DNA of 64,000 bases from Oscillospiraceae bacterium (GTDB taxonomy: Bacteria > Bacillota > Clostridia > Oscillospirales > Oscillospiraceae): positions 1 to 64,000 of the forward strand of contig JAEDDG010000005.1 in the NCBI GenBank assembly GCA_016293865.1. The letters run 5' to 3'. A program made the position numbers and the translations under genes. Below, piece by piece: positions 24,327-32,461 of the stretch. How positions within the stretch are numbered: the first letter of the stretch is position 1; each line of letters opens with the position of its first letter. Below the pieces are notes generated by a model. That model was not told where the DNA came from, made no database searches, and saw only the letters and a program-made list of their open reading frames with translations.

Positions 24327-25160
24327 ATGGAAAACCCTGCAGACTGCGAAGTTCTGGTGCTCCCGTGCGCCGACGACTTTGACCCGGACAAAATATTCAG
24401 CTGCGGTCAGTGCTTCCGCTGGAACCGGTGCACGGACGGCAGCTATACCGGCGTGGCTCTGGGCCGGGCCGTACGCCTGGAAAAAGCCGGAGATTGCCTG
24501 TATCTGTACGGCGCGGCGCAGGCGGATGCGGACCTCTGGCGCAGCTATTTTGACCTGGACCGCAGTTATGCGGCCATCCGGCGTCAGCTCGGCATTGACG
24601 GATACATGCGCGCCTGTACGGAATACGGCGCAGGCATCCGGATTCTCCGGCAGGACAGCTGGGAAGCGCTCTGTACCTTCATCATTTCCCAATGCAACAA
24701 CATTCCCCGCATCACCCGCATTGTGGAGACGCTCTGCGCATTGTGCGGCGCAGAGGTCCGGCTGGAGGGCCGTGCATACCGGACCTTTCCGTCGCCGGAA
24801 GCTGTGGCCTCCCTGTCTTTGGAGGCACTGGCGCCGCTGCGCTGCGGCTACCGCGCCCCATATATTCTGAATGCCGCCAGGACAATCAGCGAGGGGCGGC
24901 TGGATCTCTCCGCGCTGCGCGCCGGCAGCACGCAGCAGGCGCTGGAAGCGCTTTGCGCGCTGGACGGCGTCGGACTCAAAGTCGCCTCCTGCGCAGCGCT
25001 TTTCGGCCTGCAGAAGCTGGATGTATTTCCTGTGGACGTCTGGATGAAAAAGGCGCTGCGCGCGCATTATCCCGCCGGCCTTGATCCGCAGGTCTTTGGC
25101 GGATATGCCGGAATCGCACAGCAGTATATGTTCCATTATCAGCGCTTGAACGGCCGGTAA
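24327..25160 (+). CDS. 8-oxoguanine DNA glycosylase (Ogg/AlkA family)
   Basis: A 277-residue base-excision repair enzyme. The N-terminal OGG_N-type segment (FDPDKIFSCGQCFRWNRCTDGSYTG) precedes the HhH-GPD domain; LDGVGLKVASCAALFGLQKLDVFPVDVWMKKAL carries the helix-hairpin-helix, the catalytic Lys (GVGLK) and the catalytic Asp (PVDVW). The ISQCNNIPRITRIVE block is also typical of Ogg. It excises 8-oxoG and nicks DNA by beta-elimination. The gene is transcribed alone, away from the SASA gene. Confidence 0.93.
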   Translation: MENPADCEVLVLPCADDFDPDKIFSCGQCFRWNRCTDGSYTGVALGRAVRLEKAGDCLYLYGAAQADADLWRSYFDLDRSYAAIRRQLGIDGYMRACTEYGAGIRILRQDSWEALCTFIISQCNNIPRITRIVETLCALCGAEVRLEGRAYRTFPSPEAVASLSLEALAPLRCGYRAPYILNAARTISEGRLDLSALRAGSTQQALEALCALDGVGLKVASCAALFGLQKLDVFPVDVWMKKALRAHYPAGLDPQVFGGYAGIAQQYMFHYQRLNGR

Positions 25161-25164
25161 AGCC

Positions 25165-25193
25165 TTGACACCCGCCGACAAAAAGAATAGAAT
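25165..25193 (+). promoter_or_regulatory. Promoter of guaB
   Basis: Perfect TTGACA (25165-25170) and TAGAAT (25188-25193), 17 bases apart, immediately after the glycosylase stop codon. The roughly 50-base leader is too short for a purine riboswitch. Confidence 0.85.
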
Positions 25194-25249
25194 GATCCCA
25201 ATACGTTTAAGCATGTTAAGATTATATTACAGACTGGAGGAAGATTAAA

Positions 25250-26758
25250 ATGGCTTACATTTTTCCGGAGCCCTCCCACACGTTCAGCGAGTATCTGCTC
25301 GTGCCCGGCTACTCCAGCGCAGAATGCACGCCGGCAAACGTCTCTCTGCGCACGCCGCTCGTAAAATTCGCGAAGGGTGAACAACCTGCACTTTCCATGA
25401 ACATCCCCCTGACGTCCGCCATTATGCAGGCGGTGTCCGACGACAATATGGCCGTCGCTCTGGCAAGAGAGGGTGGTGTTTCGTTTATCTACGGTTCGCA
25501 GTCCATTGAAAGTCAGGCCGCCATGGTGGCCCGGGCCAAAGCCTATAAGGCCGGCTTTGTAACCAGCGACTCCAACCTGAAGCCGGACGACACGCTGGAA
25601 GACGTGCTGGCGCTGAAGGAGCGCACCGGCCATTCCACTGCCGCCGTAACGGAAGACGGAACGCCCAACGGCCGTCTTGTGGGCATCGTCACCCGCCGGG
25701 ATTACCGCATCAGCCGTATGAACGGCGACGAAAAGGTCGCTTCTTTCATGACGCCCATTGACAAACTGGTGACCGCTCCGGCGGACATCTCCCTGAAAGA
25801 GGCAAACGACATCATCTGGGAGCATAAAATCAATGCTCTGCCGCTGGTGGACAGCGACGGCCGGCTGGTTTATTTCGTTTTCCGCAAGGACTATGATTTC
25901 CACAAGGAAAACCCGAACGAGCTGCTGGACACCCACAAAAAATATGTGGTCGGCGCCGGCATCAACACACGCGATTACGCTCAGCGTGTCCCCGCACTTC
26001 TGGAGGCAGGCGCAGATGTGCTCTGCATCGACTCCTCCGAGGGCTTTTCCGAGTGGCAGAAGCGGACCATCGCATGGATCCGCGACAATTACGGCGATGC
26101 GGTCAAGGTCGGCGCCGGCAACGTCGTGGACGCTGAGGGCTTCCGTTTCCTGGCTGACTGCGGCGCAGATTTCGTCAAGGTCGGCATCGGCGGCGGCTCC
26201 ATCTGCATTACCCGTGAGCAGAAGGGCATCGGCCGCGGCCAGGCCACCGCGCTGATCGACGTATGCGCGGCCCGTGATCAGTATTTCGAAGAGACCGGCA
26301 TCTATGTCCCCGTCTGCTCCGACGGCGGCATCGTGCACGACTACCACTTTACCCTGGCGCTGGCCATGGGTGCGGACTTCCTGATGCTGGGCCGGTATTT
26401 CGCCCGCTTTGATGAAGCGCCCGGCCACAAAATCAAGGTCGGCGGCAACTTCATGAAGGAATACTGGGGCGAGGGTTCGTCCAGAGCGCGCAACTGGCAG
26501 CGTTACGATATGGGCGGCGCCAAGAAGCTCTCCTTTGAAGAGGGTGTGGATTCTTATGTGCCTTACGCCGGCAGTCTGAAGGACAACCTGGATCTGACGC
26601 TGAGCAAGGTCCGTTCCACCATGTGCAACTGCGGCGCACTGACCATTGCAGAGCTGCAGAAAAAAGCCAAGCTGACCCTGGTTTCCAGCACCTCCATTGT
26701 GGAGGGCGGCGCTCATGACGTGGTTCTGAAGGAGAATTCAATGGCCGGCATCAAATAA
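25250..26758 (+). CDS. guaB: Inosine-5'-monophosphate dehydrogenase
   Basis: A 502-residue IMPDH that oxidises IMP to XMP, the committed step of GMP synthesis. The barrel is interrupted by a CBS pair (about residues 110-230; VGIVTRRDYRI, FMTPIDKLVTA). The catalytic loop is GIGGGSICITREQKGIGRGQATAL, with the active-site Cys, and CSDGGIVHDYHFTLALAMGADFLMLG forms the IMP phosphate site. The loop differs from the common SICTTR form, matching a less usual IMPDH subgroup. GGAGG lies upstream at a suitable distance. Single-gene unit with its own terminator. Confidence 0.96.
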   Translation: MAYIFPEPSHTFSEYLLVPGYSSAECTPANVSLRTPLVKFAKGEQPALSMNIPLTSAIMQAVSDDNMAVALAREGGVSFIYGSQSIESQAAMVARAKAYKAGFVTSDSNLKPDDTLEDVLALKERTGHSTAAVTEDGTPNGRLVGIVTRRDYRISRMNGDEKVASFMTPIDKLVTAPADISLKEANDIIWEHKINALPLVDSDGRLVYFVFRKDYDFHKENPNELLDTHKKYVVGAGINTRDYAQRVPALLEAGADVLCIDSSEGFSEWQKRTIAWIRDNYGDAVKVGAGNVVDAEGFRFLADCGADFVKVGIGGGSICITREQKGIGRGQATALIDVCAARDQYFEETGIYVPVCSDGGIVHDYHFTLALAMGADFLMLGRYFARFDEAPGHKIKVGGNFMKEYWGEGSSRARNWQRYDMGGAKKLSFEEGVDSYVPYAGSLKDNLDLTLSKVRSTMCNCGALTIAELQKKAKLTLVSSTSIVEGGAHDVVLKENSMAGIK

Positions 26759-26779
26759 ACCGGCAGGCTTGCAAAAGGC

Positions 26780-26812
26780 CGGCGGGCGCCCGAAGGGCGT
26801 CCGCCGTTTTTT
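26780..26812 (+). terminator. Terminator of guaB
   Basis: CGGCGGGCGCCC (26780-26791) pairs with GGGCGTCCGCCG (26795-26806), with one G-U, followed by six T. Confidence 0.92.
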
Positions 26813-26862
26813 GTGCCGTTTCACTGTTATTGAATTGTAACCCAATATACACCGTTTCGAAG

Positions 26863-26891
26863 TTGTCTTTCTCCGAAAAAGTTTACATAAT
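26863..26891 (+). promoter_or_regulatory. Promoter of polysaccharide deacetylase gene
   Basis: TTGTCT (26863-26868) and CATAAT (26886-26891), 17 bases apart. Confidence 0.6.
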
Positions 26892-26927
26892 GAATGTATC
26901 AACAATTTCAGAAAAGGGGAACCGAAT

Positions 26928-28637
26928 TTGAAACGCCTGCTATCCTTCCTGCTGATTCTCTGCATTGTCTGTACACTGCTGCCCGCCGGTGCGCTGGCTG
27001 CCCCCAGCTCCGGCAAGCTGGCGGCGCTGACCTTTGACGACGGTCCAGGCCGCTATACCGCCAGACTGCTGGACGCCCTTGACCAGCGCGATGCAAAAGT
27101 CACCTTCTTCGTGCTGGGCCAGCAGGCAAAAGCGTACCCGGAAATTGTCCGCCGCGCTTACGACGCAGGGCATCAGATCGCCTCCCATACATACAGTCAC
27201 CGCTCGCTCACCGGACTCAGCGCTGAAACGCTGTACCGGGAAGTCAACGACACGGCAGCTGTCCTGAACGCGGCCATCGGCTGCTCCAATACGTACCTGA
27301 TCCGCCCGCCGTACGGGAATTATAATCAGACGGTGCTCTCCCGCCTGGGTGCCCCGGCCGTTTACTGGTCTGTCGATCCGCAGGATTGGAACTGCTCCAG
27401 CGCCAGCACCGTTTACAGCCGGGTGATGAACAGCGTGCGGGACGGCTCCATCATCCTCCTGCACGACATTCACTCCCACAGCGTGACAGCTGCCATCGAT
27501 CTTGTCGACGCGCTGATCGCAAAGGGCTACGAGCTGGTCACGGTCAACGAGCTCTGCCGGCGGCGCGGCATCACCATGCGTTCCGGCAGCATTTATTTTG
27601 ACGCCTATCCCAACGGCACGCAGCTTCCCGCTCCTGCCGCGCCGGAAATCAGCGTCCGCCTGACCGGCGGCGTACCGGCGGTCACCATCACCGCCGAACC
27701 GGGCACCGCCATTTACTATACGACGGACGGCACCGCGCCGACCGGAACTTCCACCCGGTATACCGGCCCCTTCTCTGCCGCAGACGGCGCAGTGATCCGC
27801 GCCTTCTGCGCCTATGACAAAAACGGCGGGCGCAGCAAAACCGCATCGCTGACTGTCGAAGGCCTGCAGACCGCGCCGCCGGTCCTTTCTGTTGAAGACG
27901 GCCTCTGCACCATCACAGCGGACGCACCCGGCGACCGGATCCTCTATACCCTGGACGGCTCTGCGCCACAGGCTGACAGCCCGGAATACCTGGAACCCAT
28001 TGCGCTGACGCCGGGCACAACAGTCACCGCGGCGGCCGTTTCCGCGCAGTACGGGATGAGCGAAAGCACCTGGATCACATACTCTGACGGCGGCCACGTC
28101 TTCCGCGATGTGCGCCTGACCGACCTGCACTATGCCGACATTGACGCGGCCTACACTGCCGGGATGATGGACGGCGTCGGCGGCGACCGTTTCATGCCCG
28201 ATATGGCAACCAACCGCGCCACCATCGTCACCATTCTGTACCGCCTGGCCGGCCGCCCGGACGTCGCCTCCACGGTTATGTACAGCGATGTGCCTGAAAA
28301 TGAGTGGTATGCCGACGCTCTTTGCTGGGCAACAGAAAACGGGATCATTGACGGCTTTGCCGACGGGACCTTCCGCGGGAAAACACCGCTGACCCGCGAA
28401 CAGGCCGCAGCCATTCTCTTCCGGTATGCAAATGTTCAGGGCGCTGATACCTCCGCCCGCGCCTGCGCCTCGGATTTTGCAGACATTGATGCGGTCAACG
28501 GCTACGCGCTGGAGCCGCTTCTCTGGGCAACGGCCGAGCAATACATACTGCCGCCTTCTGACGGCCGTCTGGAGCCGCGCGGCTCCATTTCCCGGGCGGA
28601 ACTGGCGCGGCTTGTCATGCGGGCGCTGGAGCTGTAA
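26928..28637 (+). CDS. SLH-anchored polysaccharide deacetylase
   Basis: A 569-residue secreted protein. Signal peptide about 1-24; NodB domain about 30-220 with all catalytic blocks: LTFDDGP, SHTYSH, RPPYGNY, DPQDWN and LLHDIHSHS. Two chitobiase/FN3-type beta-sandwich modules follow (about 240-310 and 315-385; IYYTTDGTAPTG, ILYTLDGSAPQA), then three SLH repeats (about 390-569; TNRATIVTILYRLAG, LTREQAAAILFRYA, ISRAELARLVMRAL) that attach it to secondary cell-wall polymer. It probably deacetylates peptidoglycan or chitin-like GlcNAc polymers. Start is TTG 26928, preceded by AGGGGA. Confidence 0.92.
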   Translation: MKRLLSFLLILCIVCTLLPAGALAAPSSGKLAALTFDDGPGRYTARLLDALDQRDAKVTFFVLGQQAKAYPEIVRRAYDAGHQIASHTYSHRSLTGLSAETLYREVNDTAAVLNAAIGCSNTYLIRPPYGNYNQTVLSRLGAPAVYWSVDPQDWNCSSASTVYSRVMNSVRDGSIILLHDIHSHSVTAAIDLVDALIAKGYELVTVNELCRRRGITMRSGSIYFDAYPNGTQLPAPAAPEISVRLTGGVPAVTITAEPGTAIYYTTDGTAPTGTSTRYTGPFSAADGAVIRAFCAYDKNGGRSKTASLTVEGLQTAPPVLSVEDGLCTITADAPGDRILYTLDGSAPQADSPEYLEPIALTPGTTVTAAAVSAQYGMSESTWITYSDGGHVFRDVRLTDLHYADIDAAYTAGMMDGVGGDRFMPDMATNRATIVTILYRLAGRPDVASTVMYSDVPENEWYADALCWATENGIIDGFADGTFRGKTPLTREQAAAILFRYANVQGADTSARACASDFADIDAVNGYALEPLLWATAEQYILPPSDGRLEPRGSISRAELARLVMRALEL

Positions 28638-28648
28638 AAACAGATATA

Positions 28649-28686
28649 AAACGGCGTCTCTTCAAAAAGAAGAGACGCCGTTTTTT
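28649..28686. terminator. Bidirectional terminator, deacetylase / paaK operon
   Basis: AAACGGCGTCTCTTC pairs perfectly with its complement around a five-base loop, with T-runs on both strands. It ends both the deacetylase and the leftward symporter-paaK-ACT operon. Confidence 0.92.
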
Positions 28687-28711
28687 CATTTTCGGTTTTC
28701 CGGGCTGCCGC

Positions 28712-29149
28712 TCAGAAGCGGTCAACCTCCTCCTGGGAAATCATGCTGATTCCGGCAGCAGACAGTGCCTGCACGCAGATATTTTTATCCGACGGCCGGA
28801 GAATGATCACCGCGTCGTCAATGGTGCTGCGGCAGAACGAGTAGGAGTACTCGATGGAAACGCCGCTCTTTTCCAGAACTTCCAGCACCTCTGCCAGACC
28901 CAGGGGCTTATGCGGAATTCTGACGCACACGACATCGTTGATTCTGGCGATGTCGCCGTCCGCCCGCAGTACGGTAACAGTTCTGTCCACATCAGCGCTT
29001 TTGACAATCAGCCGGACAATACCGAACCCGGAAGTATCCGCCACGGACATGGCCAGAAGATTGATGCCGCTTTCACCCAAAAGCTGCGTCATCTGGCGCA
29101 GGGTGCCTTTTGTGTTTTCGAGAAATACGGAGACCTGCTTGATAAACAT
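28712..29149 (-). CDS. Tandem ACT-domain protein
   Basis: A 145-residue protein made of two ACT domains (about residues 1-68 and 70-140). The first opens KQVSVFLENTKGTLRQMTQLLGESGINLLAM, the ligand-binding Gly-Thr turn and helix. ACT pairs bind amino acids and regulate enzymes; this type is commonly encoded beside paaK. It begins 12 bases after paaK and is the last gene of the operon. Binding of an aromatic amino acid would fit the Tyr/Phe leader upstream but is inference. Confidence 0.9.
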   Translation of the reverse strand: MFIKQVSVFLENTKGTLRQMTQLLGESGINLLAMSVADTSGFGIVRLIVKSADVDRTVTVLRADGDIARINDVVCVRIPHKPLGLAEVLEVLEKSGVSIEYSYSFCRSTIDDAVIILRPSDKNICVQALSAAGISMISQEEVDRF

Positions 29150-29161
29150 ACAATTCCCTCC

Positions 29162-30478
29162 TCAAATCTTGCGGTTGTCAATGATCCTTTTTGCCTTTCC
29201 TTCAGAGCGCGGGATGGATTTCGGCGGCACAAGGCTGACCTTGACCATAATCCCGACGACGGACTTGATCTGTTCTGTAATGGTCCTGCGGATATCTTCA
29301 ATGTGGGACACGGTGTCAGAGAACATCTCCTCCGTCAGTTCCACCTTGACCTCAAGCGTATCGGAGGAATTGACGCGGTCCACAACAAGCACATAGTGCG
29401 GGGCAACGCCGCTGACACCCACAAGCACGGATTCGATCTGGCTGGGGAAGACGTTCACGCCGCGGATCACCAGCATGTCGTCCGTCCGTCCGGTAATCCG
29501 GCCCATGCGGACCATCGTGCGTCCGCAGGAGCAGGGCGTATCATCCAGCGTGCAGATGTCGTGGGTCCGGTAACGGATCATGGGCTGTCCGTCCTTGGTG
29601 ATCGTGGTGAATACCAGCTCGCCGGGCGTGCCGTAAGGCAGCTGCTTTCCGGTCACTGGGTCAATGATCTCCGCAATGACATGGTCCTCATTGACGTGCA
29701 TGCCGTGCTTTTCAATGCATTCAAAGGAAACGCCGGGGCCTGCAATCTCTGTCAGGCCGTAGATATCCATGGCGTCAATTCCCAGAAGCGCCTCAATGCG
29801 CTGGCGCATCTCCTCGCTCCAGGGCTCCGCGCCGAAAACGCCGGACTTGAGCTTGATGTCCTTGCCGGGCTCCAGGCCCATTTCCCGGATCGTCTCGCCC
29901 AGATACGTGGCATAGGACGGCGTGCAGCAGAGAATTGTGGAGCCCAGCTCACGCATCATCATGATCTGGCGCTGGGTATTGCCGCTGGACATGGGGATGG
30001 TCATGGCGCCGATGCGCGTCGCGCCCTGGTGTGCGCCCAGGCCGCCGGTAAACAGGCCATAGCCGTAGCAGACCTGGACGATGTCGTCTTTCGTGCCGCC
30101 GGCTGCAGACAGCGCGCGGGCCACCATCTCTGTCCAGACTTCCACGTCGTTTTCCGTGTAGCCGGACACGATCGGCTTGCCGGTTGTACCGGAGGAACCC
30201 TGGATGCGGACGATCTGATCCTTCGGCACGGCCAGAAGGCCGAACGGGAATTCGTCGCGCAGGTCGGTTTTTTCCGTGAACGGCAGAAGCTGCAGATCTT
30301 CCACAGTGCGGATGTCCTCGGGCTTGACGCCCTGCTCATCCATACGCTTGCGGTACATCGGTACATTCTTATATACATGCTCCACGGTCTTGCGCAGGCG
30401 CTGACCCTGCAGCTGCGCGCGCTCGTCGCGGCTCATACACTCCATCTGCGGATTGTAAATTCTGTCCTGAATGCTCAT
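29162..30478 (-). CDS. paaK: Phenylacetate--CoA ligase
   Basis: A 438-residue AMP-forming ligase. The P-loop is RIQGSSGTTGKPIVSGYT, with GAHQGATRIGAMTIPMSSGNTQRQI and the hinge YRTHDICTLDDTPCSCGRTMVRMGRITGRTDDMLVIRGVNVFPSQIE typical of PaaK. In anaerobes it activates aryl acids made from Phe/Tyr/Trp (with indolepyruvate-type oxidoreductases, not present here). It lies between the symporter and ACT genes. Substrate could be another aryl acetate. Confidence 0.95.
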   Translation of the reverse strand: MSIQDRIYNPQMECMSRDERAQLQGQRLRKTVEHVYKNVPMYRKRMDEQGVKPEDIRTVEDLQLLPFTEKTDLRDEFPFGLLAVPKDQIVRIQGSSGTTGKPIVSGYTENDVEVWTEMVARALSAAGGTKDDIVQVCYGYGLFTGGLGAHQGATRIGAMTIPMSSGNTQRQIMMMRELGSTILCCTPSYATYLGETIREMGLEPGKDIKLKSGVFGAEPWSEEMRQRIEALLGIDAMDIYGLTEIAGPGVSFECIEKHGMHVNEDHVIAEIIDPVTGKQLPYGTPGELVFTTITKDGQPMIRYRTHDICTLDDTPCSCGRTMVRMGRITGRTDDMLVIRGVNVFPSQIESVLVGVSGVAPHYVLVVDRVNSSDTLEVKVELTEEMFSDTVSHIEDIRRTITEQIKSVVGIMVKVSLVPPKSIPRSEGKAKRIIDNRKI

Positions 30479-30495
30479 ATCGTTCTGTCTCTCCT

Positions 30496-32073
30496 TTATT
30501 TCACATCTGACTGTTCATCACCCAGCGCAGTGGATGCATGAACGACAACAGTTCTGTCGTAGCAGGCAAACATTTCGTCCACAGCCTTCCGGTCCGGCTT
30601 CGCCGTCAGGACGCTGACGATCGGAACAATAACCAGTCCGCAGACCATGGCCAGAACACCGGCATTGATCGGCGAAGTGAAGAACGCGCTGATGAACACC
30701 TTGCCTGTAAAGTTGCAGTACATGTCGGCACACATAATGCCCACGCCGGCAATAAAGCTGACCCAGACAGCGGACTTTGTGGTGCGCTTCCAGTACAGGC
30801 CGTACAGGAACGGAGCCAGAAATGCGCCGGCCAGCGCGCCCCAGGAAATGCCCATCAGCTGTGCAATGAAGGTGACGGAGGACTTGGCCTGCACGATGGC
30901 GATCACAGAAGACACAGCGATAAAGAACACAACCAGCAGACGAATGATCAGTATCTTTTTCTTTTCGTCCATCTCATTTTTGCACGCGGGAACGATTACG
31001 TCAAGAGTCAATGTGGATCCGGAAGTCAGCACCAGCGAAGAAAGCGTGGACATGGAAGCCGAAAGAACAAGAATCACCACAACGCCGATCAGAATATCCG
31101 GCAGATTGGAGATCATCTGCGGGATGATGCTGTCATAAATGGGCGTGCCGTTTGCGGCAAACTCAATGCTGTCCGCATACAGACGGCCAAAGCCGCCCAG
31201 GAAGTAGCAGCCGCCGGCAACGACGATGGCAAAGAAGGTGGAAATAATTGTGCCTTTGTGAATGGACTTCTCGCTCTTGATCGCATAGAACTTGCCGACC
31301 ATCTGCGGCAGGCCCCAGGTGCCCAGGCTTGTCAGAAGCACAACGCCCAGCAGCTGCAGGGGCTGCGGGCCCAGGAATGAAGTGAACGCGCCGCTGAGAC
31401 CCGGATTGGTTTCCGCGGGGATCTGGGACAGCGTATTCATGGCCTCACCAAAGCCGCCGTTGGAGTTCAGCACCGCGCCGATCACAGCCACAATGCCCAC
31501 CAGCATAATCATACCCTGGATAAAATCATTGATGGCCGTGGCCATGTAGCCGCCCAGCAGGACATAAACGCCGGTCAGCACAGCCATGGCAATCACGCAC
31601 CATACATAGTCGATGCCGAACGCCATTTCAAACAGCCTGGACAGGCCGTTGTACAGCGATGCGGTATAGGGAATCAGGAATACAAAGATAATTGCAGACG
31701 CCGCAATTTTGATGGCGGGCGACGCAAACCGCTTGCCGAAAAACTCCGGCATCGTCGCGCTGTCCAGATGCTGGGTCATCAGACGCGTCCGGCGCCCCAG
31801 AATCACCCAGGCCAGAAGAGAGCCAATAAATGCGTTTCCAAGGCCGATCCAGGTTGCGGAAACACCGTATTTCCAACCGAACTGGCCGGCATATCCGATG
31901 AAAATAACCGCCGAGAAGTAGGACGTGCCGTACGCAAAAGCCGTCAGCCAGGGACCTACGCTGCGTCCGCCCAGCACAAAGCCGTTGACGTCGCGCGACA
32001 CTCTGCGGCAATACACACCGACGCCGATCATTACCGCGAAAAAGATCAGCAGAACCACAATTTTAACGACCAT
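30496..32073 (-). CDS. Sodium:solute symporter (SSS) family transporter
   Basis: A 525-residue membrane protein with about 13 hydrophobic segments, opening VVLLIFFAVMIGVGVYCRR. SSS signatures include DVNGFVLGGRSVGPWLTAFAYGTSYFSA and the GTWGLPQMVGKFYAIKSEKS block. It is first of the symporter-paaK-ACT operon and follows an aromatic-codon leader and attenuator. Na+-coupled uptake of an aromatic amino acid or aryl acid is a reasonable inference; the family also moves proline, pantothenate and others. The start has AGGGTGAGG close by. Confidence 0.9.
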   Translation of the reverse strand: MVVKIVVLLIFFAVMIGVGVYCRRVSRDVNGFVLGGRSVGPWLTAFAYGTSYFSAVIFIGYAGQFGWKYGVSATWIGLGNAFIGSLLAWVILGRRTRLMTQHLDSATMPEFFGKRFASPAIKIAASAIIFVFLIPYTASLYNGLSRLFEMAFGIDYVWCVIAMAVLTGVYVLLGGYMATAINDFIQGMIMLVGIVAVIGAVLNSNGGFGEAMNTLSQIPAETNPGLSGAFTSFLGPQPLQLLGVVLLTSLGTWGLPQMVGKFYAIKSEKSIHKGTIISTFFAIVVAGGCYFLGGFGRLYADSIEFAANGTPIYDSIIPQMISNLPDILIGVVVILVLSASMSTLSSLVLTSGSTLTLDVIVPACKNEMDEKKKILIIRLLVVFFIAVSSVIAIVQAKSSVTFIAQLMGISWGALAGAFLAPFLYGLYWKRTTKSAVWVSFIAGVGIMCADMYCNFTGKVFISAFFTSPINAGVLAMVCGLVIVPIVSVLTAKPDRKAVDEMFACYDRTVVVHASTALGDEQSDVK

Positions 32074-32089
32074 TTTTCCTCACCCTTTC

Positions 32090-32125
32090 AAAAATAAAAA
32101 CCGCACAGAACGTGATTCTGTGCGG
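32090..32125 (-). terminator. Attenuator hairpin in symporter leader
   Basis: On the minus strand CCGCACAGAA and TTCTGTGCGG form a perfect 10-bp stem around a five-base loop, followed by TTTTTATTTTT. It lies between the leader ORF and the symporter ribosome binding site, so it can stop transcription before the operon. A rival segment at 32172-32180 (GATTTGTGC on the minus strand) can pair with GCACAGAATC at 32114-32123 with one bulged base. Confidence 0.85.
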
Positions 32126-32184
32126 TCAGCCTACAAAACTCTTGGTCTCCGTGTTTCTTGCTCCGTCTGCAGCACAAATCACTT

Positions 32185-32250
32185 TTACTTTTTGAACCGG
32201 GTAAAGTAAAAGTAATAGGCGTATGCATAATAGCAAGCGTTCTTTTTCAT
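32185..32250 (-). CDS. Tyr/Phe-rich attenuation leader peptide
   Basis: A 21-codon ORF on the minus strand (ATG at 32250-32248, TAA at 32187-32185). Nine residues are aromatic: Tyr at 7, 8, 10, 12, 13, 15 and Phe at 14, 16, 19; the run from Tyr7 to Phe16 is almost unbroken. Two Lys precede and follow. AGGAG lies upstream, at a rather long distance. The stop is five bases before the antiterminator strand, so a terminating ribosome would mask it, while one stalled at Tyr/Phe codons would leave it free: the classic amino-acid attenuation layout. Confidence 0.8.
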   Translation of the reverse strand: MKKNACYYAYAYYFYFTRFKK

Positions 32251-32285
32251 TTTACCGATTTAGTCTCCTAAAGAAGTATGGTATA

Positions 32286-32314
32286 AGCATACACGATTTG
32301 TCCGCATCTGTCAA
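32286..32314 (-). promoter_or_regulatory. Promoter of leader-symporter-paaK-ACT operon
   Basis: On the minus strand perfect TTGACA (32309-32314) and TATGCT (32286-32291), 17 bases apart. The transcript would start about 30 bases before the leader ATG. Confidence 0.8.
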
Positions 32315-32368
32315 CCGGTAATCTCGACAAAATCCATGTTTTTTCATTTTCACCATGGAGTGCGGCGG

Positions 32369-32405
32369 CAAAAAAGCTGCGGGAAGGAAGAATTCCTCCC
32401 GCAGC
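32369..32405 (-). terminator. Terminator of ceramidase-like genes
   Basis: GCTGCGGGA with inner GGAA pairs across (32376-32405, one bulge), followed by six T on the minus strand. Confidence 0.85.
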
Positions 32406-32461
32406 TCTGATGCTGTATTGCAGCTGACGCAGCCTGTCAGTATCCGGCAGACTGCTGCAGA

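Larger units (their letters stand above)
32126..32461 (-). promoter_or_regulatory. Leader region of symporter operon
   Basis: The stretch upstream of the symporter carries, in order of transcription, a promoter (32286-32314), an aromatic-rich leader ORF (32185-32250), an antiterminator strand (32172-32180) and the attenuator (32090-32125). Beyond the promoter lies the terminator of the ceramidase-like genes (32369-32405). Confidence 0.7.

Noticed and set aside
25194..25249. Purine riboswitch upstream of guaB
   Set aside because: The leader from the predicted promoter is only about 50 bases, too short for the aptamer, and its conserved sequences are absent.
32126..32250. T-box leader for the symporter operon
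   Set aside because: The T-box consensus is not present, while a translated Tyr/Phe-rich ORF and mutually exclusive hairpins are, so peptide attenuation explains it better.
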